Shown: positions 1 to 8,423 of the stretch, in pieces
Position numbering within the stretch: position 1 is the stretch's first letter
Layout of the letters: every line of letters begins with the position of its first letter
Origin: Hemicentrotus pulcherrimus
Lineage: Eukaryota > Echinodermata > Echinoidea > Camarodonta > Strongylocentrotidae
Direction: 5' to 3'
DNA: 14,565 nt
NCBI GenBank assembly: GCA_003118195.1
Contig: BEXV01001223.1
Span: 56,013-70,577, forward strand
The notes under the pieces: generated by a model
Seen by the model: the letters and a program-made list of their open reading frames with translations, nothing else
What the model was told of the DNA's origin: nothing
The model's database searches: none
Position numbers and translations under genes: made by a program

Positions 1-60
1 GAGTTGGCCAAACTCTTTGTAATCATGGCTCTATTCACGTTATGTCCATACATGCGTGTA
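1..60 (+). CDS. Possible edge fragment of a membrane-protein exon
   Basis: From the first base, frame 1 reads ELAKLFVIMALFTLCPYMRV before TAA at 61. This is a hydrophobic, membrane-segment-like peptide that may be the end of an exon entering from the left. Possible donors are GTGTAT (about 55) and GTATAA (58). A GTATAA donor would end in phase 0 and match the phase-0 entry of the exon at 2922. TACTAAT (about 102) and a T-run followed by CTTGTAG at 127 give a nearby acceptor; splicing there would add IIAFSVYSA and a stop. Only 20 codons are visible, and frame 3 is also open, so this may be chance. Confidence 0.2.
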
Positions 61-157
61 TAACTGGGTGTACTAAATTAGAAAATTACTAGTTACTAAA
101 TTACTAATCATTTTTTTTTTCTTGTAGATTATAGCATTTAGTGTATATTCAGCTTAA

Positions 158-965
158 TGCGGTGGTTATGCTCTTGTAAGTCACACAAAGTCTAAAAAAA
201 ATGCCCTTCTTCAAAAGTGTTAAGCATAACATCAATTTACAGTGAGATAAGATTCCTTTTGTTGGCCTGAAAACCGATGTACATGTTGATGTCACAAAAG
301 ACCAATGAATTCAACGATCATCCATGATCATACATCACCAGAAAAGTATTTTGATATAATGATGGTTTCAACGTTCTACCTCCATTCAACATTTATATTC
401 ACATGTTTCCGACAGGGGCATCGGTAAAGGGTTTTGAATGGGAAGAAAACGGTTTGCCAAAAGGTTTCGGCACAGAAAAAAAGACAAGGATGTAAAAAGA
501 TCCTCCAATATTTGTCGACAACAACGGGAAGATTTCCGAAAGAGATGGGAAGTCCCCACCTCACCCCAACCGGACTCCAACCCCATAAGTATTTGTATTT
601 GTTGTGAATAACGACTACTCGATCACTGAGCGAGATTATGATTGTACAGAGAATTTGAAATTAGCTTATAGAAGAATGATATACGAAACTGTAAATAAAT
701 AAACTTCCATACATTATATCGCAATCAATTCTTATCATTTTCATTTCGAGTGATGGTGTGATTATTAAATTTGAGATCGCCAAACGTTTAAGGCATTGTT
801 ATGTCAAGTCATTCAAACACTACTATCAGAAAAAAGACAAAGGGGCAACATTTAGATATATGACTTTCCTTGTTTGACATTATTTTTGTGTGCTATTTAA
901 ACTACCTGAAATCGTTGTGAAACCATGAAAACTCGCAAAACAAGTCGTTTTGGGGTGACGTGACG
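158..965. other. AT-rich non-coding stretch
   Basis: No exon or repeat is recognised on either strand. Overlapping AATAAA signals at 694-699 and 698-703 could end a transcript using the frame that stops near 157, but this is speculative. Minus-strand frames at 376-586 look like chance. Confidence 0.6.
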
Positions 966-992
966 CCCCCCCCCCCAAAAAAATATATATAT
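966..992. repeat. Poly-C / poly-A / TA simple repeat
   Basis: Eleven C (966-976), seven A (977-983) and an alternating TA run (984-992) lie next to each other. It is a simple low-complexity junction. Confidence 0.9.
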
Positions 993-1046
993 CTGTACCC
1001 CCCTTGTATTTCATCTACCTGATGCGATTAGTTTATACCCCCATCC

Positions 1047-1063
1047 CTCTCTCTCTCTCTCTC
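1047..1063. repeat. (CT)n microsatellite
   Basis: A short uninterrupted CT dinucleotide run. Confidence 0.9.
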
Positions 1064-1576
1064 CACACGACGGGAACACACTTGACTATACGTGTAGTTT
1101 CTGTTATAGATTCCTAGCCCCTGAAACGACCCCTACCCCCTCCTCAACACATACTCACAGACGAAAATCATTCACTCCCTCACATTTCATCCATGAGCCC
1201 CCAACCCAGCCAAGCCTCAAAGAAAAATGAGAAAGATTATCCTGGAACCTGAAGGTGTATTACTGGTGACATTCATCGACTCTCAAGGCTACAATCTTGA
1301 GAGCGGTCCTTAAAATATTAAGAGGTGTGTTTTCGGTTAAAACATGGAGTTCCATGGTTGCAGCAATGATATTCAAGTCAGCCTTAGTCAGACATCCTGA
1401 GTCAAACTAGACAAAACATTGTATACTTTATTCATATGAGCATAATGCACTTAAATACTTATTGAGACTCATAAGCATAAGCACTTCTACATTTATTTTT
1501 GTTTCTTGTGGGTTTTTTGTTTCTTGTTTTCGGATTTTCCTTTGTGTCAACAATTTTGATTACTGCATTTTTCCAG
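1064..1576. other. Non-coding stretch, nothing recognised
   Basis: Mixed AT-rich sequence with a short C-rich patch (1110-1145). I see no coding or repeat signal. Confidence 0.6.
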
Positions 1577-1715
1577 TACCACTTTTGTCAGAATGGTTGA
1601 TAGGATTCATGCCAGCCTTACATTCCTACAATCTTTAACAAATCTTGTTAAGATATATTTGAAAATAATCATGGAAACATATTATCATGCTACTTTAATC
1701 TTAATCAAATTGAAG
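1577..1715 (+). CDS. Weak candidate internal exon, phase-compatible with the exon at 2922
   Basis: A good acceptor (GCATTTTTCCAG, ending 1576) and a good donor (AAG|GTAATA, GT at 1716) bracket 139 nt. These are open in one frame (TTFVRMVDRIHASLTFLQ, continuing to IKLK) and end in phase 0, matching the entry of 2922-3074. Against it, the stretch is AT-rich, shows no family signature and may be a chance opening. The entry phase requires two bases from an upstream exon. Confidence 0.18.
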
Positions 1716-1961
1716 GTAATATGCATAATGCTAAAGAACACAAGGCTAGCAGAATATATACTGGCGGATTCGAACAAAAGTCCAATGACTGAAGAAAGAG
1801 GTCAATAAAATCACTTGGACTATAAAGACAATTTCCGGTTTAAACCTCCAAAAGCTATATCAAAATGGGAAAACAAGACACTGGTGCAACACGGAAAGTG
1901 CAACTTAAAGAGAAACACCACCAAGTATAAAACGCGCGACATAGGACAACGTCACCAAAAA

Positions 1962-2116
1962 CCTGGGCCCTGTTTCATAAAACTTGTTATCAATAACAAG
2001 TTACAAGCTACTGTTATAAGCTACTGAAATCAAGGCATCTGATTGGCTGAGAGCAAATTTGTCATAGAAATTAAGCATTTGTTATAGATAAAATGTTTTA
2101 TGAAACAGGCCCCAGG
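1962..2116. mobile_element. Short palindromic foldback element (MITE-like)
   Basis: The element is 155 bp, with 22-bp terminal inverted repeats at 1962-1983 and 2095-2116 that differ at one base and share the core CTGTTTCATAAAAC. Just inside the left end, AACTTGTTAT (1981-1990) and ATAACAAGTT (1993-2002) form a perfect hairpin with a 2-base loop. The middle contains CATCTGATTGGCTGAG. It has no coding capacity, so it would depend on a transposase supplied elsewhere. No clear target-site duplication is seen. Similar GGGCC-TGTTTCAT foldbacks with an ATTGGCTG core are, from memory, frequent in echinoderm DNA. The structure is direct evidence; the family is an inference. Confidence 0.75.
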
Positions 2117-2470
2117 CATATTTAATTTACGATTGACCTGACGGAAGATACAAGGGCATCGTTTTGTTCACTTTAAGCAACATGGCTATTAGACATGTTA
2201 GAGGATCTTCTCGTTTTAAAGGGAAGCGCAGGAACCATGAAATGCAGTTTGCAATGTCAACAGACAGTATACTTTTTTTCAGAAGGAGCGTATAGTGGTA
2301 AATTGTTGATGGAAGCGTTTACATAATATAAGTCACATACAGTATGTGGGGCCCTGTGTTCGATTCGTGCTCAATGATTACATGAATATCCTCGAACACT
2401 ATTTATTATCGCATTTTGTCCGTCTCGACCCAGGTGTATTGAATTGGTTACCTTGCAACGACCGAATGAT

Positions 2471-2800
2471 GGGCCAATACACAGTGAAAGGCCCTCCGGA
2501 AAGGCAGTATCAAATACTTATGCGGCTATACACTGTGAAAAGATTGGGCAATATTTTTTCCAACACTTTGCCCAACGTTGTGCCAATAGTCAACCAAACC
2601 ATTTTATTGGGAAATATTTTGCCCAGTGGTATTGGTAAACGTACATGTAAGTACCCAACTTCACACGTGCATAATTATTGTTTCGTATTTTGCCCAATTA
2701 CAGTTGGTCAATATTGTCCCAACATGTGGGCTACCGTAGCCGAGCAGTTGAAGGGTGATATCTATGCTCAAATTTTGGTCAAATGGTGCCCAACAAAGAA
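2471..2800. repeat. Field of degenerate TTGGGCAATATT / TTGCCCAA repeats
   Basis: Variants of one short motif recur in both orientations: GGGCCAATA (2472), TTGGGCAATATT (about 2545), TTTGCCCAAC (about 2568), TTGGGAAATATTTTGCCCA (about 2608), TTTGCCCAATTA (about 2690) and TTGGTCAATATTGTCCCAAC (about 2704). A 164-codon frame opens across it (2346-2840) but follows the repeat and resembles no protein I know, so it is not called as a gene. It is probably an old decayed interspersed or tandem repeat. Confidence 0.5.
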
Positions 2801-2921
2801 TTATCAAGGTAAATGTATCCATTTTTTTTTAACACCGTAACCCTGAAAAGAACATTTTTTTTTTTTTATATCATTATTATCATTATAATGTTAAAAATAA
2901 TTTAGATTGCTTGCCTTGCAG

Positions 2922-3074
2922 GGTTTCCACGATGAGAACCCACCATGGGTTAATGAGGACCGAGATGGCAAGGAAACGGATAGCATAGCAGAACAATCCC
3001 AGACAGAACACAGGAATATGGCCGATCGCATGAAGTATCTAGAGAAAGACAAGCAACATCAAAGTGATGGATGA
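2922..3074 (+). CDS. Terminal coding exon of an unrecognised plus-strand gene
   Basis: After the acceptor TTGCCTTGCAG (ending 2921) one frame stays open for 50 codons and stops with TGA at 3072-3074. The other two frames close early. The peptide begins GFHDENPPWVNEDRDG and ends LEKDKQHQSDG. It is hydrophilic, highly charged and without membrane segments or cysteines, and the last 20 residues look helical. It would be the C-terminal tail of a protein entered in phase 0. Codon use is mixed and GC content is higher than in the surrounding AT-rich DNA. A short 3' UTR with AATAAA at 3153 follows, as expected for a last exon. I do not recognise the family. It runs opposite to MFSD6 and ends about 830 bp from its last visible exon. 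Upstream exons are uncertain; candidates are at 1577-1715 and 1-60. Confidence 0.55.
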   Translation, partial: GFHDENPPWVNEDRDGKETDSIAEQSQTEHRNMADRMKYLEKDKQHQSDG

Positions 3075-3152
3075 TTATTGTATCATTAAGAGTATCATCT
3101 GTCCATGTGTTTGTTGATAGAAGTGTAATGCTAATCTATCACCGTGTATACC

Positions 3153-3158
3153 AATAAA
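3153..3158 (+). terminator. Polyadenylation signal AATAAA of the plus-strand gene
   Basis: A canonical AATAAA lies 79 nt after the TGA at 3072-3074, with cleavage expected around 3170-3185. A second AATAAA at 3357-3362 could serve a longer transcript. The position just behind an open terminal exon is the support. Confidence 0.5.
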
Positions 3159-3179
3159 TCAATTCAAATTGTCTCCATT

Positions 3180-3548
3180 ACATTGTATTACCCTCTCATA
3201 CACCATGCAAGCTGACAAGACATACGTACACCAGACCAAAACAGTACCAAAAAAAAAAAAATGCATTGTGAAAACAGCCAAGAATCGGTCGGTTTTGGGT
3301 GGGTCTGGGGGCGGTTTGGCAGTGTGACTCATACCTCGATGTGTGTATAATGATTAAATAAAATACAGCTTTAGATATTGAATGGGTATTTATAACTGAC
3401 TATTCTATGACGATCATGACAATGTTGTCATTGCATCGCTTTCATTAAGGATGTATTGCAGATTAATGCCAACGACAATATTGTTGTCTATCATAGATGC
3501 TGCTACTGGTAATATCATTCCAGATTCATGAAGACTACTGTTACTAGA
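3180..3548. other. Non-coding stretch between the plus-strand gene end and the SINE
   Basis: Contains a poly-A run (about 3248-3261), a G-rich patch (about 3293-3320) and a second AATAAA (3357-3362). The minus strand was read for the missing MFSD6 C-terminal exon; none was found. Confidence 0.6.
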
Positions 3549-3792
3549 ATATAATAATAATAACGTTTTATTTACCCAGGGTAGCCACTTCAGTTTATGA
3601 AGCTGCTCTTCAAGCGGGCCCTGCAAACCATAATATGCTATTACTACCCTTCTCCAATCTAATATGATGAGCGCCTAGCTAAAAGGCAGAATGTCCCATT
3701 GTTATAAGTCTTTGGTATGACTCGGTCGGGGTTCTAACCCCACGACCTCCCGTTCATGAGGCGGGCGCTCTAACCAGTGAGTCACCATGCCC
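3549..3792 (-). mobile_element. tRNA-derived SINE, reverse orientation
   Basis: Read on the minus strand the element starts GGGCATGGTGACTCACTGG at 3792 and has a tRNA-like head. It has an A-box-like sequence (3774-3784), an anticodon-stem region with CAT in the loop (3756-3758), and a B-box-like GGGTTAGAACCCC (3728-3740). A tRNA-unrelated body follows, then a tail with GGCTACCCTGGGTAAATAAA and ATT repeats (3549-3563). The length of about 244 bp is usual for a SINE. B-box and A-box mismatches and a short tail mean the copy is old. It lies in the MFSD6 intron in the same orientation as the gene. Flanks share TATATT at most, so no firm target duplication. It is a SINE rather than a tRNA gene because of the body and tail. 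Confidence 0.75.
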
Positions 3793-3903
3793 AGTTAATA
3801 TAGCATTTAAGGAAATGATTTCTGCCAGGTAGGCTATTGATTTACTTCAACTGGGTCGAGGATAGAGATATATATTGATTTTGCAATCATCAAGAAGACT
3901 TAC

Positions 3904-4313
3904 CTTGTGGCTGAAAAAGTATGCAAGTATCTCTGAGACGTGGTTGACGACTGAAGCCAAACCGAAGAGAGACGGTGGCCCTCCAAGATCCTGGAGATGC
4001 CAGTAGAGGAAGGTGAAGAGAAGGCCCATACCGAATCCTGCAAACCAGGCCAAAAAGAGCACGGAACCGTAGCGGATGGTGGCGAACATACGAAACACCT
4101 GTCTGATACCAGCAGGGTCTTCCTGGTGTGCCTCGGTAGAGGACAGAGTACCACTGGTGGTGGGGACGCTGGTGTCCTGTGAGGAATCCCTGGTGTCAGA
4201 GGGGCCATCACTGGTGGTTTGATCACCTTCAACTGTTGACGAGGTAGGGTTGGTCCCCTCTTGGTCGGGTTGGGTGGCGACAGTACCGTATGTCGCAGGA
4301 GTACGACCTTCAT
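3904..4313 (-). CDS. MFSD6: MFSD6-like MFS transporter, coding exon 2 (residues 376-512)
   Basis: This is the continuation of the gene that starts at 6004. The acceptor AATAG sits after a pyrimidine-rich stretch (about 4320-4360 read on the minus strand). The first two bases AT complete the split codon G|AT (Asp376), so the frame is kept: 1126 + 410 nt = 512 codons exactly. Residues 376-440 are an acidic, Ser/Thr/Pro-rich cytoplasmic linker between the two six-helix halves, a usual place for a variable loop in MFS proteins. Residues 458-480 ([16 protein letters not shown] and onward) and about 488-508 ([20 protein letters not shown]) form the seventh and eighth membrane segments. After His-Lys512 a perfect donor GTAAGT (3903-3898) ends the exon in phase 0. 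Reading on would give 18 residues and a stop, so splicing is far more likely. The remaining four or so helices are missing from the window. Confidence 0.88.
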
Positions 4314-4878
4314 CTATTGTCATATGAAAGACGGATATCAGGAGAATGATAAAGACAAATTAAAGAATAAATGATTTAAAAATTATGAACTAAGAAGGCT
4401 CGGTTCAAGACGAGTGTCTTTACACAAAGTCTCTTCGGAACTATAGAAGAAAGAAGAATTAGGTTCAAACCTAAACATTTTTAGAAAATAGCCGGTTGCC
4501 CGTTAAAAAGTAGCGTGCTTTTGAAGTTTTAACACATGCTGAAACCTTGCAAAAATATCTTTCATTTGATACACGGCGTTTTGCTGGGAACGAAAAAGAC
4601 CGAACGCGCAAATTAACTTCCCGGTAAAAGGTGGTGTAGCGCTACGCGACGTTTGGTCGGGCAACAGATTTTATTGCTCATCTAAATCTAAATCTTAATC
4701 CATTGAATAGTTATAGCCTCGTACATGTACATTAATGAAGTCACATCTAAACTAATATTTTGTAATGATATTGTCTGGATCCGTTTGCTATTCTTTAGGT
4801 ATTATTAATTCAATCGGGATTAGGTTAGTTCTTCAAGAGTTTAATGCAAGAGAGTATGCGTCTTTGAATGTGACTTAC
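4314..4878 (-). other. MFSD6 intron between coding exons 1 and 2
   Basis: This 565-nt phase-1 intron starts GTAAGT and ends AATAG. It holds no other coding signal. Within it an 8-bp inverted repeat, GTTGCCCG at 4495-4502 and its complement at 4658-4665, and the palindrome GTAGCGCTAC at 4636-4645 suggest a decayed short element, though this is weak. The junction is supported by frame continuity and by both splice sites. Confidence 0.85.
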
Positions 4879-6004
4879 CGCCAATGCTGACCTGACCCTT
4901 CTGCTTGTTGTAGGTCAGTTTGGACATCTCTGTTTTATGGTCGTCATCTGAGTAATACTTAAACTTGAACTGAGTAGCCACGAAGAAGGAACACGTGAGG
5001 AGTACAGCATAGGTACCGAAACAGATGTAATAGTTTCTTTTAACCTCTTCATCAGGAGCCCCGTCACAACCATGGGTGTGGCTAGCTGTGTGGTCTAAGA
5101 GGATGCCATTTATCAGCATGAAGATACCCCACCCTAGAGAGCCGAACATCCGCTGCTGACCGTAGTACTCCAAACGGTCACTACCAAGGTAGCCTAGAGT
5201 AGCCGAATCTGCTAGGGTGATGGTGGGCGAGCTGAAGAACTCGCCGACGACGATGATGATGAGAAGGAGCAGGAAGACACCGCGGATGTCATCGCTGATG
5301 AACTTCACACTTGTAGTCCCTGACGGTAATCGACGAATAGGCTCTTCTGTCCAGATGGTTTTGTTGACAAGCTTGTACGTACCTCCCGAAGGATTCTCAA
5401 TGACAGGGCTTGTTTCATCTGTAAGGAATGGTTGGTCAATGTCCGATTGGTGGCCGACGACTGTCCCATCATCCTCGTCGTGGTCTCTAGGGCCATACAC
5501 GTAGTGATGCACGCCATCATGGACGACTTGGTCAACGACGATGATGTCGTGACCGTCATCATCGGTTCGATTGAAGATGATGCACTTGGAGCCAGCAGGT
5601 CGTATGAAAGCCATCGCTTCGGTAAAAAGGAGCCAAGCAAAGAGTGAGAAGAGGAACAGCACCTTGGCCTTGCGCCAGGAATCAGCAAGACCGCCCCACA
5701 GCGGCGCAGCGCAGAACTCGATGAATGGGCGTATTCCTATGAGAAGACCACTCTGGGATGCGTTCAAACCAAGCTGTTTGAAGTAGACAGCCAGGAGTGG
5801 GTAGAGACTGCCGTATGCACCATAGAACAGGAAGTAAAAGGATTTGCTCTTGAGGAGATCAATGTCGATGTGCGTGTCACACTTCTTCTTCTTTTCATGG
5901 CTGTCTCCTTGCTGATCATCGTTGAACTTGGGTGGAGGAACATGAAGAGACGGGGCCACATTGCCTGCATCAAAGGGCAACGTGTTGTCCTCAGGCAGAT
6001 ACAT
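4879..6004 (-). CDS. MFSD6: MFSD6-like MFS transporter, coding exon 1 (residues 1-375 plus first base of 376)
   Basis: This exon encodes the N-terminal half of a major facilitator superfamily protein of the MFSD6 (MFS_1_like) type, a multi-pass membrane protein whose substrate is unknown. The open frame runs further upstream, but its first ATG is at 6004, giving MYLPEDNTLP. A Lys/Asp-rich cytoplasmic N-terminus (1-52) is followed by likely membrane segments at about 54-76, 83-103, 113-134, 242-260, 285-303 and 325-343. The family-typical stretch YGSLYPLLAVYFKQLG is at 64-79. GGLADSWRKAK (104-114) resembles MFS motif A in the loop between segments 2 and 3. A loop of about 107 residues (135-241) carries sequons N145-R-T and N214-K-T and a His/Asp-rich stretch. 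The exon ends at 4879 with donor GTAAGT, in phase 1, so one G is carried into exon 2. The family call rests on recognisable sequence and is strong; the transported substrate cannot be inferred. Confidence 0.9.
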
Positions 6005-6028
6005 CGTCAAGATTCAGTGTTTACGTCT
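6005..6028 (-). promoter_or_regulatory. Probable splice acceptor and 22-nt 5' UTR ahead of the MFSD6 ATG
   Basis: Read on the minus strand, a pyrimidine run (about 6034-6055, CTCCCTCTTCTTTTCTTTTA) is followed by AACGGTTAG, with AG at 6028-6027. Then come 22 nt and the ATG at 6004. This is a good acceptor, which implies that the 5' UTR is split and the transcription start lies at higher coordinates. No matching untranslated exon could be fixed in 6029-14565. Confidence 0.5.
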
Positions 6029-7044
6029 AACCGTTAAAAGAAAAGAAGAGGGAGATTGATTATTGATTCAGGGCATTGTCTATAAACTACAGTCATTCCT
6101 GAAGAGGGATCACAGTACCAGTGGAAACAAGAGAATCTTTTTTTAAAAAATTTAATTCAAAATGAAATTCTGAATGATTGAATAAACACAAAACTCAATG
6201 AAAATACACGAATTCGATGTACGCATACTCAACTTCACCGTTGGCAATAATGGTCGTATAAACTAAGCGACATTGACTTAGAACATGACTTGTGTAATAA
6301 TACACTTGAATGAGGATTTAATTATGATTTTGAAATAGGCAATTTTGAAGTGCTCGATATTCGACTTAATATTAACACATTTTTGACTAATACATTTATT
6401 ATAAATAGATAATGTATTAAAAAAATGCATAGGCTATGCGTATATTGGCTTTATCACAGATTTGTCTATGCTGTAGAAATAATATCACTGCACACATCAC
6501 GGAATCGTTTTGTATAACAATGTGGTAAATCAGGATGAATTGATTTGTTAGCTCATCATATCCTCTGATATTGTCGCGATACAATGTTTTCCTTTAAGCT
6601 ACTCCACTCGAAATATCATAGATTGACATCTAACCAGCATTTTAATTTTAGTGATGGCACTGCTAAGTATTCGGAGTAAGGTGACAGTATGGTTGAGGCA
6701 TCAAGAACACCTGTTCGATCCGACGGCGTATTTTCTAAATTAATCAAAATAACGGCAGGTAAGCAGCAGCGAATCGGCTTTTGTTTTAATATTGAGAGAT
6801 GGTGGAAATAGAGCGGTGGATTGATAACCTCTTTTTCTCTTCTTCCCATGTCATGTCTTGGCACATTTTAGTCCCCTTTTCTGTATTGCCGCAGAATATC
6901 TGTTTTTATCCAGGTGTTCTTCTTAATGAAAAGTTGTATTATGAGACGTAAAGAAAATTTCATTTTGTGCTTTTCTATGCCGAGTATACTTTTAAACGCG
7001 TCTTAGGCGAATACATTATGAGGCGGCGCCGGGAATGGGGAAGT
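6029..7044. other. AT-rich stretch upstream of the MFSD6 coding start
   Basis: Probably MFSD6 5' intron. No exon, promoter motif or repeat family is recognised. Confidence 0.6.
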
Positions 7045-7115
7045 GAGGGGAGGAAGGGAGGAGGGGAGAAGGGGAGGAGGAAGGAGGGGAGGAGGGAGTA
7101 GGAAGGAGGAGGGGG
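7045..7115 (+). repeat. Homopurine G-rich tract, G-quadruplex capable
   Basis: Positions 7045-7098 are purine only, and purines resume at 7100-7115 after one T. Four G-runs with loops of 4-5 bases (GGGG, GGG, GGGG, GGGG) lie within 7047-7074 and meet the usual quadruplex pattern. The tract could also form triplex DNA. A minus-strand reading frame over it is Pro/Ser low complexity and not a gene. Confidence 0.8.
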
Positions 7116-8029
7116 CTTGGAGCACCCGATCGAAATAAACCTGAAATTACCAATATTTTAGAAGCTGTCACCTGATACTCGGGCAGCGAGTTCGTTGTTT
7201 TGTTGTTGTGTGTGTGTAATTGAGTTTTTACAGGCGTGTATATCAATCAGATATAATTATTTACGTCTGGGGACCGACCCTTAATGTCACCATACAAGTT
7301 AAAGTTTTAGTGCCATTTTTTGCTTGCTGTAGCTTCGCGTGCGTTTGTAACGAAAAAATAGAAGAACAAAAAAAACAGTTGATTTTTGGAAAAAGAGACG
7401 TCAACCCCCTCCCTTCCTTTGGAAAATTGCGCTCGTATATACGCCGGCCGCTTGTGATGAAAGAAGTTGACGGTAAATCAATATGGCAGATAATACGGAT
7501 GACACATGGGTGTGCCAGCTAAATGAACCAAGATGTTGTTCTATAATATACAATTTACATTTTATGTAAATAAAACTTCATTACTCATTCTGTCTACTGC
7601 TGTGTGCACAGTGTCTCTGGCTTATTACATTTTCAATCTGGAAATAGAGCTTGAATACAATAAATGTATTGCTTCGAAATGGTTTTTATAGCAAGAATGA
7701 TCTGCAAAAAAAAGAAAAAGAAAAAAAAATCACAATAACTTCTTTTCCTTTATTGTTTGTTTTAATAATAAGTTTCTTCGTATTTGTACTATTATCTGCA
7801 ACGTTATACTTGCATAAGTCTATAGGAGTGAAATCAACAAATATTGCTCTGTCCGTATCAACTCAGCATGTTGTTTCGGGGGTGGATATCGAGGACGAAC
7901 ATAATACCCCCAATTTAGTATCAAGTCACTGTAGGACTCTAACCTTTCAGAATTCAAACAAATGAATTGTTTATTAATTTAACCACAATAATCATCCATG
8001 ATAGTGAGCTACCAATACTTCACAGTCAT
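7116..8029. other. Non-coding stretch
   Basis: Two plus-strand frames (7220-7522, 7651-7965) show no family resemblance, start in low-complexity contexts and lack a supporting gene structure. They are taken as chance. An AATAAA near 7567 is noted. Confidence 0.55.
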
Positions 8030-8170
8030 GTATGAAAGAGGTGAGACGGCTCGTTAACGCGGCAGGTCCTGGGTTCGAAATCAAGTCCCTATGAGAGGAC
8101 TTAAAGACGTCGGTTCTCTTGTTGTTTACTTACATGCATACAGATAGCAGTCAGGTAAAAAAAATCCTCA
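8030..8170 (+). mobile_element. Probable tRNA-SINE relic
   Basis: GGTTCGAAATC (8072-8082) is an exact B-box-type sequence, preceded by GAGACGGCTCGTTAACGCGG, which resembles a shortened tRNA D-arm region. The anticodon arm is largely missing. An A-run (about 8158-8164) may be the remnant of a tail. It cannot fold as a full tRNA, so a degraded SINE is the better reading. Confidence 0.4.
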
Positions 8171-8423
8171 AATCTTTACATAGAGGTTACATGAGGGGAA
8201 TGTGAGACACTGTCACGTATATGCAGTTTAAGACCAACATGTAAGAGTAACGATTATGTCTTATGGAAATAATCAAGTGAAAGAAATGGAATAACACGGC
8301 TGGCGAAGAAAGCATTGCAAAGATCAATACATCAATAGCAACTCCCCATTAAATGATACCCTTAATGACAAACATGAGAGACTAATGCATCCTCCTGACC
8401 TATAGAGTAGCAATATTCGTATT

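Noticed and set aside
3728..3792. A genuine tRNA-Met gene on the minus strand
   Set aside because: Box mismatches, poor acceptor-stem pairing, and a SINE body with a tail attached.
3900..4313. Alternative minus-strand frame over MFSD6 exon 2
   Set aside because: It would not match the phase left by exon 1, and its Pro/Ser-rich product has no membrane segments.
4491..4670. MITE inside MFSD6 intron 1
   Set aside because: Only an 8-bp inverted repeat is clear; too little to call an element.
5217..5504. Plus-strand open frames inside MFSD6 exon 1 (also 5432-5647, 5571-5786)
   Set aside because: They are antisense shadows of a well-supported exon, Met/Ser-rich with no domain.
5305..5688. Second minus-strand frame overlapping MFSD6 exon 1 (also 5764-5973)
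   Set aside because: Out-of-frame shadow; the MFSD6 frame carries recognisable membrane segments and motif A.
6005..6010. Extension of MFSD6 by two codons to TTG at 6010
   Set aside because: TTG is not a normal animal start; the ATG at 6004 is used instead.
7651..7965. 104-codon plus-strand frame with a hydrophobic segment
   Set aside because: Starts in a poly-Lys AT-rich context, no splice or poly(A) support, no family resemblance.
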